DNA of 64,000 nucleotides from Batrachochytrium dendrobatidis JAM81 (GCF_000203795.2 NW_006281099.1:3684532-3748531); one strand, 5' to 3'; counted from the first letter of the stretch, positions 1 through 11,776 are shown. A program made the numbers and translations. The notes: generated by a model from the letters alone, not told the origin.

Positions 1-579
1 ATTTTACCCATGAGAATATCAAACTCTGTGGGTTTGGCAAAAACAAGTACGTCTTCTACTGCATGGACCGCTCATAATTCCAAGCAAGCTTCAAAATCAG
101 ATTGTCCGATCCTATCTTCACTAGCATCTGCTAAATTGAAATGCCCATTACGAACATTGACAGATATCCACGCAGTACACCGTTTCAATCAAAACAAAGA
201 GATGCATAAAAAGAATGGATCTGAACGCATTGGCTTGTCTTTATCTAGCAAACATGTTCATGCGTATCCTGTCGGATCGCGGATTGTTAACTGCTATAGC
301 AAATACAGATCCAACTATAGTAATGATACTAAAAGTGCCAGCAATGTTCAAACGGTTGCCGTTATGATTAAAGGTTTGGGGCTAACATCACGACCATCAA
401 CAGCCTTTAAATCAGTGCCGATTTTACAGTTATCGGCTGGTACCTTTCAATCTTTGCCTGATATTATCATTGAAATTGATGATGATAAAAACATAGCTAA
501 ACCTCCAACTTTAGATACCTGTGATGATGATCCTGCTTTGCCCAACCAAAATTCCAGAAAAAGCGTTACTCAATCATAA
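1..579 (+). CDS. Unknown protein, 3' part only
   Basis: The frame is open from the left edge (first in-frame ATG at 10) to a TAA at 577-579, so this is probably the last exon of a gene that begins outside the window. The readable part is at least 189 residues, Ser/Thr/Asn/Lys-rich and looks disordered. Near its C-terminus it has a hydrophobic run followed by acids (LPDIIIEIDDD), which resembles a SUMO-interacting motif. I recognise no domain. The stop codon lies inside a copy of the dispersed terminal-repeat motif (574-606), so the last codons may have been set by a transposon-like insertion. It could be a chance ORF, but 193 open codons in this AT-rich DNA argue for a gene. Confidence 0.4.
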   Translation: MLPMRISNSVGLAKTSTSSTAWTAHNSKQASKSDCPILSSLASAKLKCPLRTLTDIHAVHRFNQNKEMHKKNGSERIGLSLSSKHVHAYPVGSRIVNCYSKYRSNYSNDTKSASNVQTVAVMIKGLGLTSRPSTAFKSVPILQLSAGTFQSLPDIIIEIDDDKNIAKPPTLDTCDDDPALPNQNSRKSVTQS

Positions 580-606
580 CCGCATTTACGCAAAATGTAA
601 CACTTG
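574..606 (+). repeat. Terminal-repeat motif copy, forward
   Basis: A diverged copy of the dispersed motif (CGCATTTACGCAAAATGTAA against GCCGTATTCACGTAAAATGG), followed by ACACT. The DNA just inside it (606-672, with CTTGCAGTGA and then AATGGTTAAATATTCATTGC) matches, in reverse complement, the inner side of the right end of the 20397-20795 element. This marks 574 to about 760 as the left half of an old element of that family. No convincing right end was found; 1250-1290 is a very weak candidate. Confidence 0.6.
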
Positions 607-1343
607 CATTCGTCTTGCAGTGACCATCTATCTGTTTCAGAATGAACAATGGTTAAATATTCATTGCGCTTTCTTACTAGAAATTGACTGCTTTGACAGA
701 CATTCTCGATTCTTGAATAAGCACAATGTTTATTATATGTGCACAGTCACTATGGTTTTGAATTGAAACTGTTTCTTCATTAAAAGTCATACATTGTACG
801 ATCACCAGACTCATTCATTGTCATCTAGATATTGAGTTTGACTGTTTTGATGTCACTAGAAACTCGTATGTCGTGATCTAGTTTGAGAAACCAATGATTG
901 CATGTCTTGGGAATGCAACTATGGTATCATGCCAATCACAAGATGCTTGATTTGTAGAAATTGAGAGTTGAAAAGTAAACAAGGTTTGGTTGAATTAAAC
1001 AGAATCAAGATCATAGCGAGAGTTTATACTAAAACTGGCGATATACTTGTTACACACGAGATTGAATCGAGGGTTGCAGAGCAATTGATGTGTGCATGCT
1101 TAAACTATCAAGAATAAAAATGAAGCAAAGCTAAAGTTGATTGCTCAAACATGTCATGTTTCATGGATGATTGTACAACAGGCTACTGAAGACGACAGGT
1201 TGAAATGGCAATGAATTTTAAACTATTTGAGCAATGCAAACAAGTACACGAGATCCATTGTATCCTGAATGAACAGCAGTTATATTATTAAAAAGAAACG
1301 AATGGAATAAATATGCATTGCATGATTGAGTTTGGTGGATAGT
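607..1343. other. Gene-poor stretch with decayed repeat
   Basis: The first 150 bases are the inner part of the repeat element starting at 574. Bases 690-735 also resemble 41893-41940, near another element of the family. From about 760 to 1343 I see no gene, RNA or clear signal beyond AT-rich upstream sequence of the gene starting at 1344. Confidence 0.5.
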
Positions 1344-2322
1344 ATGAATGGTGTTCAACTGGTGTTTGAATTAATCTCTCAACAGGAGATTCAAATGTCA
1401 ATACATCGATATGCAGTAATCAGATGCATGTATAACCACCAGTCATCAATTACCAATGTATTGCAAGCAAGAGAACCCAGCCCGTCTCAAAGTGCCGTGA
1501 TCGGAGGGAGACTATCTCAAGTATGGCAACACTGTAATCGTCCAGCACTTTCATTGGTGGTAACCGAGCTGTCTCCCACAAATGAGCCAACCCACTCGCC
1601 GGATAGAATCCCCAACATGAAGCTGATTACTCAAGAGTCAGGAGTAGAAACATGTTTGGTAATCATCATATATCAATATTCATATGTTTCCAAGAGTATT
1701 CACTCGACAATAAAATAGGAACTGGTTGGACTATCTGCTCAACGCATTGCTAGTGCCAAGCTAGCTGTATGGCAGTCGATTGACCTACAGTTATGGATAC
1801 GATACACCCGATCAGATGTAAGTATCAGCCATATGGTAGGAATTGTAGCACACATTCTCCAACATTCATTCACTTTAGGGAGTCATACGCAAGTTTAGAC
1901 TATCAATCGATTCAGATACCACATTTCGATCGTGTCTGGCGGTACTCTCACGATTTATGGACATTAAAGCAACTCATGCAACCTCTGCATTGCTGCAACT
2001 ATCTACTCCGCTTCCCTGTATTCATCAACCCTCTTCTTCATCAACTGTTATTTCAGATACTGGTCAAACAGTCCCGTTTGATGCCTATCTACCCATTTCG
2101 TCAACTCAATCCTCATCATCCTTGATGTACCCACTAGACCTACACCATGCTTTATACGATCTGCACAATATTCCTGAAAGTATACTCAAAGAGTGCTGGT
2201 CTAAACTGGCTGGTATGAGCAATCAGCAGTTACGCCAGATTCCATGGCTCAAAAATACTAATATGGATATGTGGGCTAAACGAGTAGAACATGAACTCAG
2301 ACTGGCGACCCTTGATGAATAA
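1344..2322 (+). CDS. REC114-like meiotic recombination protein (tentative)
   Basis: Three exons keep frame: 1344-1658, 1719-1817 and 1879-2322, giving 285 residues. REC114 proteins are cofactors of the SPO11 machine that makes meiotic DNA breaks; they have an N-terminal PH-like fold and a C-terminal helical part. Here the N-terminal half resembles that fold: an early RYAVIR strand, then KLAVWQSIDLQLWIRYTR, then IRKFRLSIDSDTTFRSCL. The last segment recalls the FRVQF...C pattern of animal REC114. A Ser-rich linker (about 180-215) leads to a helical C-terminus around LKECWSKLAGMSNQQLRQ. The identification rests on pattern memory only; a different small PH-like protein is possible. An additional upstream exon cannot be excluded. 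It lies 218 bp upstream of VPS53 on the same strand. Confidence 0.45.
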
Positions 2323-2448
2323 TATTGAACAAGTGGTAAATCGAACCAATGCATAATATATGCATGTTTTTTAAGATCAATTCTAGTCCAAGATAATGGA
2401 TAAAGCTGAATGTGTTATGCTTGGCCGTTTATCATGTATTTTAGCACT

Positions 2449-2482
2449 CAGTATTCTATTCTACTGAATACGGCTGTAATAA
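2449..2482 (-). repeat. Terminal-repeat motif copy, reverse
   Basis: A reverse-oriented copy of the dispersed motif (TATTCTACTGAATACGGCTG), lying 59 bp before the VPS53 start codon. Its inner flank (GTTTATCATGTA and neighbours, 2428-2440) matches the inner flank of the copy at 61066-61099. No forward partner was recognised nearby, so it is probably a solo end or a truncated element, now part of the VPS53 promoter region. Confidence 0.6.
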
Positions 2483-2540
2483 AATCACATTTGACCTCTC
2501 CAAGATAAACTCTATTCAGCAAGATATTCCAAATCAAAAA

Positions 2541-5500
2541 ATGATGACAGACCGCAAGGCAGCTCCAAAGCTGGCCATAGACATAGACATTAATAATAAC
2601 TTGGGTCCATCAGAAAACTCGGCTGCCATATCCACTACAAATCAGCCTAGTCAAGCCCAAACTGATATTGAAACTCGCCATCACGATATCGTTACATTCA
2701 CTGCTGACCTTAGCCGTCACATCTGTCGCATTCTCAACAAAAGTGATGCTCTTGATAGCAGTCAGTTCGACTGTATCCAATACGTAAATCAAATCTTTCC
2801 TGATGAGCAAAGTCTTGTACATGCAGACAAGGTGCTGGAAAAACTGCAGAAGCAGATTCATCATTTAGATAACGAGATGAAAGCTTTGGTGAGGTATCAA
2901 ACCGACGCTAGTCAGCAATCCCGACAAGAGCTGGAGGAAGTTAAACTGGCTATACAGGTAATTTTAACTATTTGGGTATTTCATTGTGGGCTTACTTGAA
3001 TATGTCTTGGAAAATATCGTTTTTGCATTTCATCTCAGTTCTAATTGACATGTATTTTCTATTAGCATCTGGTCGCAAGAATCAAGACTATAAAATCAAA
3101 GGCCACTGAGGCTGAAGATATGGTTCTTGAGATCACTCACGATATCAAATCACTGGACCAGGCTAAGCACAACTTGACTCGCACAATCACCGTATTCAAG
3201 CGACTCCAAATGCTTGGTAATGCCATCAATCTTTTTCCATGCCATATACATGCTACTTTACATTTCATGTCTGACAGATTAGAGTTTTTCATATACATGA
3301 CAGTCAATGCATTGGACCAGCTCAAAGGAGTAGCAAATCGTAAACAGTATCGCGAAACTGCTCATCTTCTTCAGGTATCATTCAAATTTGGAGTCAATCT
3401 AAGGCTTGGATCTTGACCATCAACCCCTACAGAAAAATAACATATTTAAATGTAGATAACCAAACTTCTCATGGACAAGTTCAAGGCATACAAGAATGTT
3501 AAACAGGTCGCTTCAGTATGTGAAACTGGAATCTTGCTTGAAACGGACATTAAACGAACCATCTTTAACGAATTCGAATCTAGGTATATGTACAAGCATG
3601 TTTTGATTTGTAGAATCATTTTTTTAACATTGTTGGGATATTTTCATCAAGCTTTGCTGGTGGGACGTTTAAAATGCAAGTACAGGTTCTCAATGATGCA
3701 TGTCTTGTCATTGATACTTTTGGTTCTGATTCTCGGTAAGATGTTTAATTGAATGGATTTATTTGATTTCATTCTGTGTATCTAACTTTGAATTTGATCA
3801 AGGACTCAACTTATTGACTGGTACTGTGAGGCTCAATTAAAAGATTACCGCGGTATATTTCGCTCAAACCCAGAGGTTAGTTTATTGGTACTGAAACCTA
3901 TCATGCTGAACTCTGTGCATTGATCATTGTACATTTACCATCAAAAACTAAGCTGGTGTAATCTATTTAGGTGGCTGGATTGAATGATATATCACGCCGG
4001 TATGCGTGGTTGAAGCGTGCACTCAAAACACATGATGATCAGCATGCAAATCTATTTATACCAGAATGGGGAGTGGCTGAATGCTTTACAGTAAAGTTTT
4101 GCAGCGACACTTGCAAAGACTTGGCCGATGTGTTGGCCAAATCGGATAAAGATGACACTTTGGATACGGTGATGATGTTGCAGGCGCTACAAACCACAAT
4201 GGAGTTTGAGAGTAAATTGGATAAGCGATTCACGCATAAAGTAAGCGGTTGATGGGTTTTGAGCCTGTATTACTATTGTATTGGTATTTTGTAGACATGA
4301 AGACTAAAAAGTAGATTTGATGGGTTAGAGCTATACCGAGGCGATTCGTAATGAAAATGAACTTGCGCCTTGTACATCCAAGTTTTACAAAATCATAGCA
4401 GTTTGTTTTGAACCGTATCTCTGGCATTATATTGACTTGGAAGACAAGTAAGTGCTTATGTTTTAATGGTTAAAGTATAGTTTTTATTTTTTGGGAGTTG
4501 CAGATATTACTTTTTGTTTACACAAGTGATTCTAAACAATGGTCAATGTTAATATCAGATTACTTTCAGAAAAGTTTGACGTGTTCAAGTCACAGCCCTT
4601 TATTGCAGACGACGAATTGGTCTTTACATCATCCACTGATTTGTTTTTGGTGTATCGTCAAACACTATTAAACGGAGCTCGTCTATCTACACGTAAACCA
4701 TTTCTAGATCTATGCAAAATGTTTGGCAAGTGGCTAAATAATTACAATGATTTGCTAATGAGCAGACTTCCCAAGTAAGGACGCTTTGTTTCTGCATAGC
4801 CGTATGATTTTCAATTTTAACTATTTTGGGATACCCGGCCGTTTTTTAGAGATGATAGGCGAATTCCTATTGATGATGATTTGCGTAATACGTGTTTGGT
4901 GGTAAACACGGCCGATTACTGTGCTTCTACAACTGCTCAGGTGTGTTGGAAAGTGATAGATGTTGTACATATGGATGCAAATCAATATTGAAAATAGTGG
5001 ACTACTTTTTGCATAGGTGTATCTAACAGTTTCGAGCACTATTTTGATTTTTTAGCTAGAGGAAAAACTTATTGAAAAAATTGATTCAGATATGAAAGGT
5101 TTGCTAAGCCTTTCTGCCGAAAAAGACTCTTTTTTTGGGTAAGTTTTACCAGCCTAGTTTTTGCATGGTTTTGCTTCTGAATCAGATTTTCCCCTAATTT
5201 ATGGTTGCAAATATTGTTTGGTTTGATAATATCTCAGGTGCTCAGCAGCAGCAATTCAATGGTTAGTCAAACTAGTAGAAAATGCAAATGAATCTGCATT
5301 ACAATCCATGACAAGACGCCAATGGAACACACTGTCTTCGGTTGGTGACCAATCTGAGCACATCACCCAGATTGCTGTAACGCTTTCTGCTGCTATTAAA
5401 ATCATTCGCAAGACAATAACTAGTTCCAAGTATTTTCGATCGTTTTGTGACAAATTTGTGGAGTTGAGTAAACCTTTTGACTGCCTTGGAATGAACTGCT

Positions 5501-6124
5501 GTAGGATCAACTAACCTGCGTGGGTGGATTATTGTGTTGTTGATAGCTCGTTCACCAAAAAGTATCTGTCGACAATTTACAAGTGTCGACCACTGTCTGA
5601 AATTGGTGCAGAACAGATGCTGCTTGACACGCATTCATTGAAGAATATCATGATAGAGATGTCGACTCTGGGTGCAGATCCACCAGCACAGGCACCTGCA
5701 GCATATATAAAAATTCTTGGAAGAGGAATTGCAAGCATTGAACAGCTGCTAAAAGTTGTGCTTAGGCCTCAAGATCCACCCGATGCGATTGTCGATACGT
5801 ATAATCTTTTGTATCAAGATTACAACGTGACGAATTTCCAGAAAATTTTGGAACTCAAGGTAAATTGGGATGAATTGGTTCACACATGCTATTCTTTGAA
5901 TTGTATATTGACTATATGATTATTGTAATGATTTAAAAAACACGATTGTATAGGGTCTTCGGAGAGCAGAGATACAGCCAATAATCGAGATGTTTCAAAT
6001 CAAGGTGCCCGCTAAAACAAATGCTATTTCATCACCTTTGCCAGAGCTTACCAAGGCTGCCGTGGGCAACTTTAAACCAGATTTCCGTAAGTTCATGAAC
6101 AACATGAACCTGAAACGTATTTAA
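2541..6124 (+). CDS. VPS53: VPS53, GARP/EARP tethering complex subunit
   Basis: Fourteen exons keep frame and encode 803 residues: 2541-2957, 3066-3216, 3304-3374, 3456-3583, 3652-3735, 3803-3875, 3971-4240, 4329-4447, 4559-4774, 4850-4940, 5056-5138, 5238-5462, 5547-5859, 5954-6124. VPS53 is a rod-like subunit of GARP, which tethers endosome-derived vesicles at the trans-Golgi network. The N-terminal coiled-coil block is strongly family-like (FDCIQYVNQIFPDEQSL, then the LDNEM...VRYQT segment). Later landmarks are VLNDACLV, ISRRYAWLKR and, in the C-terminal half, GAEQMLLDTHSLK and KVVLRPQDPP. Length is near the usual 700-830. It is convergent with the aminotransferase gene, 235 bp apart. Intron density (13) is the highest in the window. 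Confidence 0.96.
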
Positions 6125-6359
6125 TTGAATATAAACTGGAGCTGAGAAATGAAAGTTGCACAAGTTTGAATGAAACAATCAAAAATGCATATTGCTTTTT
6201 ATTAATGCTATGATTGGTAAAGATCAATGTTGGAGTCAAGAGCAGCAACCCAAAGTTGCTAATAATGCATTAGGCGACCTTGGTACTCTATAATTCAAAA
6301 ATAAAGTACAAGACATCCCAAATAGAACAGTAGGTGGTTAGCTATTGTAGTATACAAGT

Positions 6360-8129
6360 TTAATGAGACACCTTCCAAGTCAGCAGACTGAATACCTTGA
6401 CTGCAGACTCCATAGCAGCAATAACCTTGTCTAGGTGTCCATTTTCAGGCTCGGTAGCAGACACGTTCATCTAAATACATTCAAAAAGTCCATGTTCATC
6501 ATACATTACTATAAACAAGGTTTAAATATATGGCAACTTACGTGGCCGATACGGAAATACTTGGTATTGTAGTCAGGATGGAGACCACCAGCAACAACCA
6601 CACCAGCAGCAGTGAAGCATTTGAGGAAATCAGCCGGAGCAACATTCTCAGGGTAATATACTGCCGAAAGCGTATTGGCGGCATATTCACGCTTGACAGG
6701 AACCTACAACCATCCAGTTAGCACGATTGGCAAGATCCAAAACAAAGATCTACAGTCAAGCAGCACTCACAAGCTTCAATCCCATGCGCTCAATAGCAGC
6801 CTTGACCTTGTCAGAGGCATCAATATGCTTTTTAAACCTTAGATCCATGCCTCTATCTACAAGCTGCTTCAAGCTAGTCTCGAGAGCAAGAATGAGTTGC
6901 ACAGGAGGAGTAGCAAAATAAGAAGGTTGGCGGGCCTCATATTTTTGCATAATAGGAATCCATTTGGCAAACGAACCAAAGTAGGTTGTAGGTGCGGCCT
7001 TGCGAGATTTGAATGCAGTCAGAGCTCGTTGACTGACAACCATGAGAGCAAGTCCTGGAGGCACACCAATAGCCTTTTGGCTTGCAGTCATGACCACATC
7101 GAGTCCTATTATAATCATTCCATAAATAAACCAGATTTTCAAGACAGGATGCAAGCATAATGCAGATTACAATGAGCATGTCTTGATATCAGACACTGCA
7201 AAAGTCATGATCGTATGTATTCCTACCCCATTCATCCATGCGGATCTCCTCGGCAGCGACGGAACAAACCCCATCAACAGCAATGAGTGTATTGGGAGAC
7301 ACCTCCTTGACAGCCTGGGCGACCTTTTGAACATTGACCAGCACACCAGTAGATGTATCGACATGGGTGATGGTAATAAGCTTAAACTGGTCGTTTTTGA
7401 GTGCCTGTTTGATCGCATCAATTGAAGGTTGGTCGCCAAACGGAGCAGTCAGTTGGGTGACTTTGGCTCCATACACTTGTAGACACTCTGCAAACCAGTT
7501 GCCGAAAATGCCAGTGTTGATCACTAAAGCCTTTTCACCAGGCTCAATGAGATTCGAAGCCGTCATGTCCCATGTCAAAGTGCCAGATCCAGAAACAATA
7601 ATAGGCTGTCCTGTCTGTATCAGCACAATGTTAGATGGTTGAGTGTAAGCTATTCAAATTCACTTCTGGTTGTATCAGACTTGTACTTACAGGTGACAGA
7701 AAGACCTGGCGAGTGAGCTCAATAGCAGATCCAAAAGCGTTGATAAAGGCAGGATCCACATGAGAGGTAGCAGGAGTGGCCATGGCATCCAGCACATGAG
7801 GATCAAACTCCACAGGACCTTTATATAGAACAGATACGATACAACCAGGAAGCAATGTCAGTTGGTAAATGCGGAATCTCAGGCATACAGTCATGCAATG
7901 AAAGGTCAGATAGGTTCCTACCAGGAATCATGCATAGTTTATGGGACATTGGAGGTAGATAAGATGATAAAGATGCAAGCGGGGGTAATAGAAGCAGTTG
8001 CTTGTAAGAATAAGTAGGTTTCTTGAAGAATTTGTGGTTGGATCGGATGCTAAAGTCGATGCAGTCGGAAACTGAAACTCTTGATTTAGACAGCAGCAAT
8101 TGTAATGCTTTCCGTTTGTTAAAATACAT
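6360..8129 (-). CDS. AGXT: Alanine-glyoxylate / serine-pyruvate aminotransferase
   Basis: Class V PLP aminotransferase that moves the amino group of alanine or serine to glyoxylate or pyruvate. Six exons (minus): 8129-7922, 7818-7691, 7614-7227, 7105-6771, 6703-6542, 6470-6360; 443 residues from the ATG at 8129, or 383 from the ATG at 7949. Landmarks: GPVEFDPHVLDAMATP near the core start, SGSGTLTWD, HVDTSTGVL, and SQKAIGVPPGL with the PLP lysine. The core begins right after the second ATG. The stretch between the two ATGs is rich in Lys, Arg, Ser and Leu and poor in acids, like a mitochondrial presequence. The C-terminus ends KVSH, not a peroxisomal SKL type. Animal AGXT is known for start-site dependent targeting; the same switch here is inference. 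Confidence 0.93.
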
Positions 8130-8595
8130 TTGTAATATTACAGAGTATAGCTCATATATAGATAAATACTGTGCAGATCTGATTGTAGTAACTGAGTTTC
8201 AACAACTTTTTGTAAATGAAGTTTTGATCGTATTCATTGATATAGACCAAGAATGTAAAATACATTAGAAATTAGTCACATTGTCAGTTTATTACAGGCT
8301 TATTCACAAAATGGAGCATCAAAGTCCGAATATATAATAAACAATCTCATAAATACAAAGCGAATGCTCACATCTGTTTCGATGGATTACACACCTTTGA
8401 CATTTTCAACCTCCAACCCAAATACTGGACGACCAGCATGTATAGTTGTATTATTGAGATATGCTGAACTAGATCGCGAACGTATCTGATATTAGAATAG
8501 AATCTCAATAAAAAATAATCCATTTCTAATAATGAATAGTTGACAATTGCTTATTCCAAGACAATCATTACAAGATTAATACAAAAGTGTTTCAT
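8130..8595. other. Spacer between AGXT start and LIPB end
   Basis: AT-rich; no coding signal. 8130-8288 should hold the AGXT promoter. The rest is the body of the MITE-like element at 8289-8616. Confidence 0.5.
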
Positions 8596-8616
8596 TTACA
8601 TCAATATGGCTGTAAT
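8289..8616. mobile_element. MITE-like element with inverted ends, about 330 bp
   Basis: Left end (8289-8320) reads TTACAGGCTTATTCACAAAA, then TGGAGCAT. The right end (8586-8616) is the inverted form, reading on the minus strand ATTACAGCCATATTGATGTA, then AATGAAACACT. The inner side of the right end (8535-8583) matches that of the 20397-20795 element (ATTGCTTATT...AATCA.T.CAAGAT). No transposase is encoded, so it is non-autonomous. The right end overlaps the last codons and stop of LIPB. Confidence 0.65.
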
Positions 8617-9561
8617 ATGATCGTCTACTTCAGGCAATACTTGATATAATGGACTCATGTTCGCTTCAAACAATTTTCCAAACGATTCTATTACAACTGG
8701 CATGACTGTATCCACTGTTACTATTTCTTTGCGTCCCCGAGACATCAGTTCCTGCGAAATGGATGTCATTTTTTTATCGGGAAGTCCGCACGGAACAATA
8801 TGATCAAACCACTTTAGATCTGTGTTGCAATTCAACGCAAATCCATGTGTTGAAATATGATGCGATACATGGATGCCTATATCCGGTTGAAATGATCAAA
8901 ATGAGGCATTCAATAATCTCGCTCGAATATACTCGATCAATCTCAAAATGGCAGGCATTCATTGTTACCTAATGCAGCGATCTTGCGGTTATCAACCCAC
9001 ACACCAGTGTCATGAGTCGTGCCTGCTTTAATGTTGTAGTGACTACATGCATCAATCAAAACCTTTTCTAATCTATCGACGTAGCATCTCACTCCAATCT
9101 AATCATATTAGATACTGCATTAGCCAAGCTACCTAAAACAGCCTTATCAAACAATCGTTTGTAAATTGCAATAAACTTACTTTCATGGTTTTCAAGTTCA
9201 AGATTGGGTATCCAACCAGCTGTCCAGGTCCATGAAAAGTAGTCTGTCCACCTCGTAGTGTCTGAAAATATTCAGCATTCAAGTTTCTTAATCGAGCACC
9301 TTCAGTATCATCTGTCCCTTTAATTCGTCTGCCAGCAGTGAATGTCGGCACATGCTCCAACAGCAGCAGGATATCAATATTGGCTGGATCAGATATGCAT
9401 TTTTTGGTGCGCATCTGTAAAAGATACGATTGCACCTCCATGGCTTTTCTGTAAGAAACTGCATTTCCAAGAAACTTGACAGCTATGGATTTACTCATGT
9501 CAAGGCTTGAGTTGGATAATGAATCTGGTTGAAAAGAAACGGAAACTTTTTGATTCGACAT
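8596..9561 (-). CDS. LIPB: Lipoyl(octanoyl) transferase, mitochondrial
   Basis: Moves the octanoyl group from acyl carrier protein to the lipoyl domains of 2-oxoacid dehydrogenases and glycine cleavage H protein (LipB/LIPT2 family). Three exons (minus): 9561-9181, 9098-8969, 8876-8596; 263 residues. The family motif RGGQTTFHGPGQLVGYPI is intact, the catalytic lysine is in VDNRKIAALGIHV and the catalytic cysteine in IVPCGLPDKK. The N-terminal 30 residues are Ser-rich with few acids and may target mitochondria. The start is 53 bp from the CLP1 start on the other strand, so the two share a promoter. The stop codon (8596-8598) lies inside the right end of a MITE-like element, which therefore supplies the final residues ITAILM. 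Confidence 0.95.
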
Positions 9562-9614
9562 TCGCTGCTCAACAAATTATCCATTAACATTCCCAGACTA
9601 TCTAAAAGCTTGCA
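9562..9614. promoter_or_regulatory. LIPB-CLP1 bidirectional promoter
   Basis: Only 53 bases separate the two divergent start codons, so both 5' leaders and core promoters must overlap each other or the opposite gene. No TATA box is visible. Confidence 0.6.
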
Positions 9615-11687
9615 ATGCCTGATCCTGTGAGTGATACCACAAAAACTTTGAAGCATTCATCAACCCTCAGCTAATCACTAGTCATGTATAGGAACAGGAC
9701 CTTGTTAGTTTGCCTAGAAAATGGCAACTGGAGCCAGAACAGGAGTTTCGGTTTGAAGTCGCTCCTGGATCAAAGTTCAAAGGGACCGTAAAAGTAGGAT
9801 ATCTAGTCTGTACTCTACCAAACATCTTTTAGTTTATACATTATACCTATCTGACTAAGATCCCTCATCTCATGCTACTGAATTTCATACTGACGCTTGC
9901 TTTTATACAATGTAGCTTGTATCTGGTCGAGCAGAGATCTTTGGATCTGAACTCGCTGTGGGTATCGACTATGTTTTTACAGGAAGAAAGCTTGCTGTAT
10001 TCACTTGGCATGGATGCGTTTTAGAGATATCCTTTTTATATACAATTCGACCATAATTCTTTCAGATACAACATTCTGGCTGTGTCTTGACTACTTGTTC
10101 CTTTTCAACGCATGTTATTTCTATTGATCTTGATTACACTGTAGGATTGTTTACTGTAGAATACATTGGATACGAAACGCCCATGCAAAGTTATTTGAAT
10201 GTGCATTTGGCACTTGAAGGAATGCGTGATGCTGCTCAATTAAAAAATGAATCTGGTCCTAGAGTGATTATTGTTGGCCAGGCAGACTCGGGAAAAACTG
10301 CCTTGGCCAAGCTTTTAATCAACTTTGCTGCCAAGCAATCTCGTGCTCCTGTTTTTGTGGATCTCGATCCAAGTCAAGTAAGATATGATTGCTGGCATAA
10401 ATGTCACAAATCTAATTCTGCACATGTTTGCTAATCTATGTTTTCAGGGCACGGTTTCGCTTCCAGGAACACTGAGCGCCATGGTTGTTGGTCGTCCGCT
10501 TGATTGCGAAGAAGAGTTTGGTGCACCATTGACAGTCGCTGGTACCACACCGCTTGTATACTATCATGGTCAAGCTACACCACTTGAAAAAATCTCACTC
10601 TACAATTCAATCGTCAAGAAACTGAGTTTGGTGGTAGACAAAAAACTCGAATCTTCAGAAAGTATGCGAATGCATTTTTATAGAAACACCGTTGATGTTC
10701 AGCATGCTATAAGCTATTTACTATATGCCAATAATATTGTTCAATTTAGACAAAGCTTCTGGGTTAATTGCAGATACACCAAGCCAGTTTGCCGATCCGA
10801 ATGGGTTTGAGCACCTCAATCACACAATCGAGGCATTAAAAGGTAAAATTTGGTATTTTGTTTGGCTTGAATGCAGCACTAATATCTATATAAATCAACT
10901 TGTTTGCTACTAGCCAATGTGATTTTGGTTATTGGGCATGAGAGATTATATAGCGACCTGTTTAGAAAGTACAGTGACAAGCCCGGCATGAATGTAGTTA
11001 AACTCAACAAATCGGGCGGTGTAAGTTATATTTATCATTTGGTTTAGTCTATATCTAACCCTACAACTTGACACTTTTGCAACGTATCTAAACGCCATTC
11101 CATGTTAGGTTGTTACACGAGACAAGGAAATTCGACGCAAAATGCAAATGCAGCGAGTCAAGGAATACTTTTATGGAACGCATAAAACAGAAATGATGCC
11201 ATTTTCACAAACTGTTCCCTTTTCTGAAGTCGTTGTGCGTCGAGTTGGTGAAGGTATCCAATTTGATCATCTAATGCCATAGATTCCACTATTTTTGATT
11301 TGCTTCCAATTGACTTTAATTTCAATATCAATGTTGTGAAATTGCATAGGTATCTTGGCACCATCTTCTGCTTTACCACTTGGTACGGAACGGAAACAAC
11401 AGGATACCAAATACGTAAAAGTTGAGCCTGGAGACATTCTTCTTCATTCAATCCTTGCCCTATCTCAGGCCCCGCTTCCTGGTGTGGTTGGCCCAAGTGG
11501 TCTTCCTACCAAGATCTACACACCAGAGGAAGAATCTCAAACTCTGCTGGAATCGAATGTTGCAGGATTTATTTACATTTCAGAAGTGGAAGATGAGCGT
11601 CGGAAAATGACTGTTCTGGCTCCATCTCCAGGAAAGATTCCCAAGCAGTTTTTGATTATGGGTACATTAAAGTGGATGGATATTTAA
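9615..11687 (+). CDS. CLP1: CLP1, polynucleotide 5'-hydroxyl kinase family, mRNA 3'-end factor
   Basis: CLP1 is a subunit of cleavage factor I for pre-mRNA 3'-end formation and, in animals, an RNA kinase of tRNA splicing. Nine exons: 9615-9626, 9692-9793, 9916-10017, 10066-10377, 10448-10661, 10756-10842, 10914-11020, 11109-11253, 11350-11687; 472 residues. Landmarks: FTWHGC, then the Walker A loop GQADSGKTALAKLL, DLDPSQGTVSLPG, NKSGGVVTRDKEIRRK and VKEYFYG. The P-loop keeps GKT, so ATP binding is likely. The first exon has only four codons. Codons 106-150 (about 10081-10175) form an insertion against human CLP1; no frame-preserving intron could be found there, so I keep it as coding. Confidence 0.93.
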
Positions 11688-11776
11688 GCTGTTTCAGGGC
11701 TCTACATTTTAATCTAGACCAGCAATAGTTCACATCATTCAAAGCAAATAAACTCAAAATTCAGATGTTTATTATC

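Noticed and set aside
10081..10175. Possible extra intron in CLP1 over an insertion relative to human CLP1
   Set aside because: Every GT/AG choice either breaks frame or creates a stop at the junction, and the region is fully open, so it is kept as coding.
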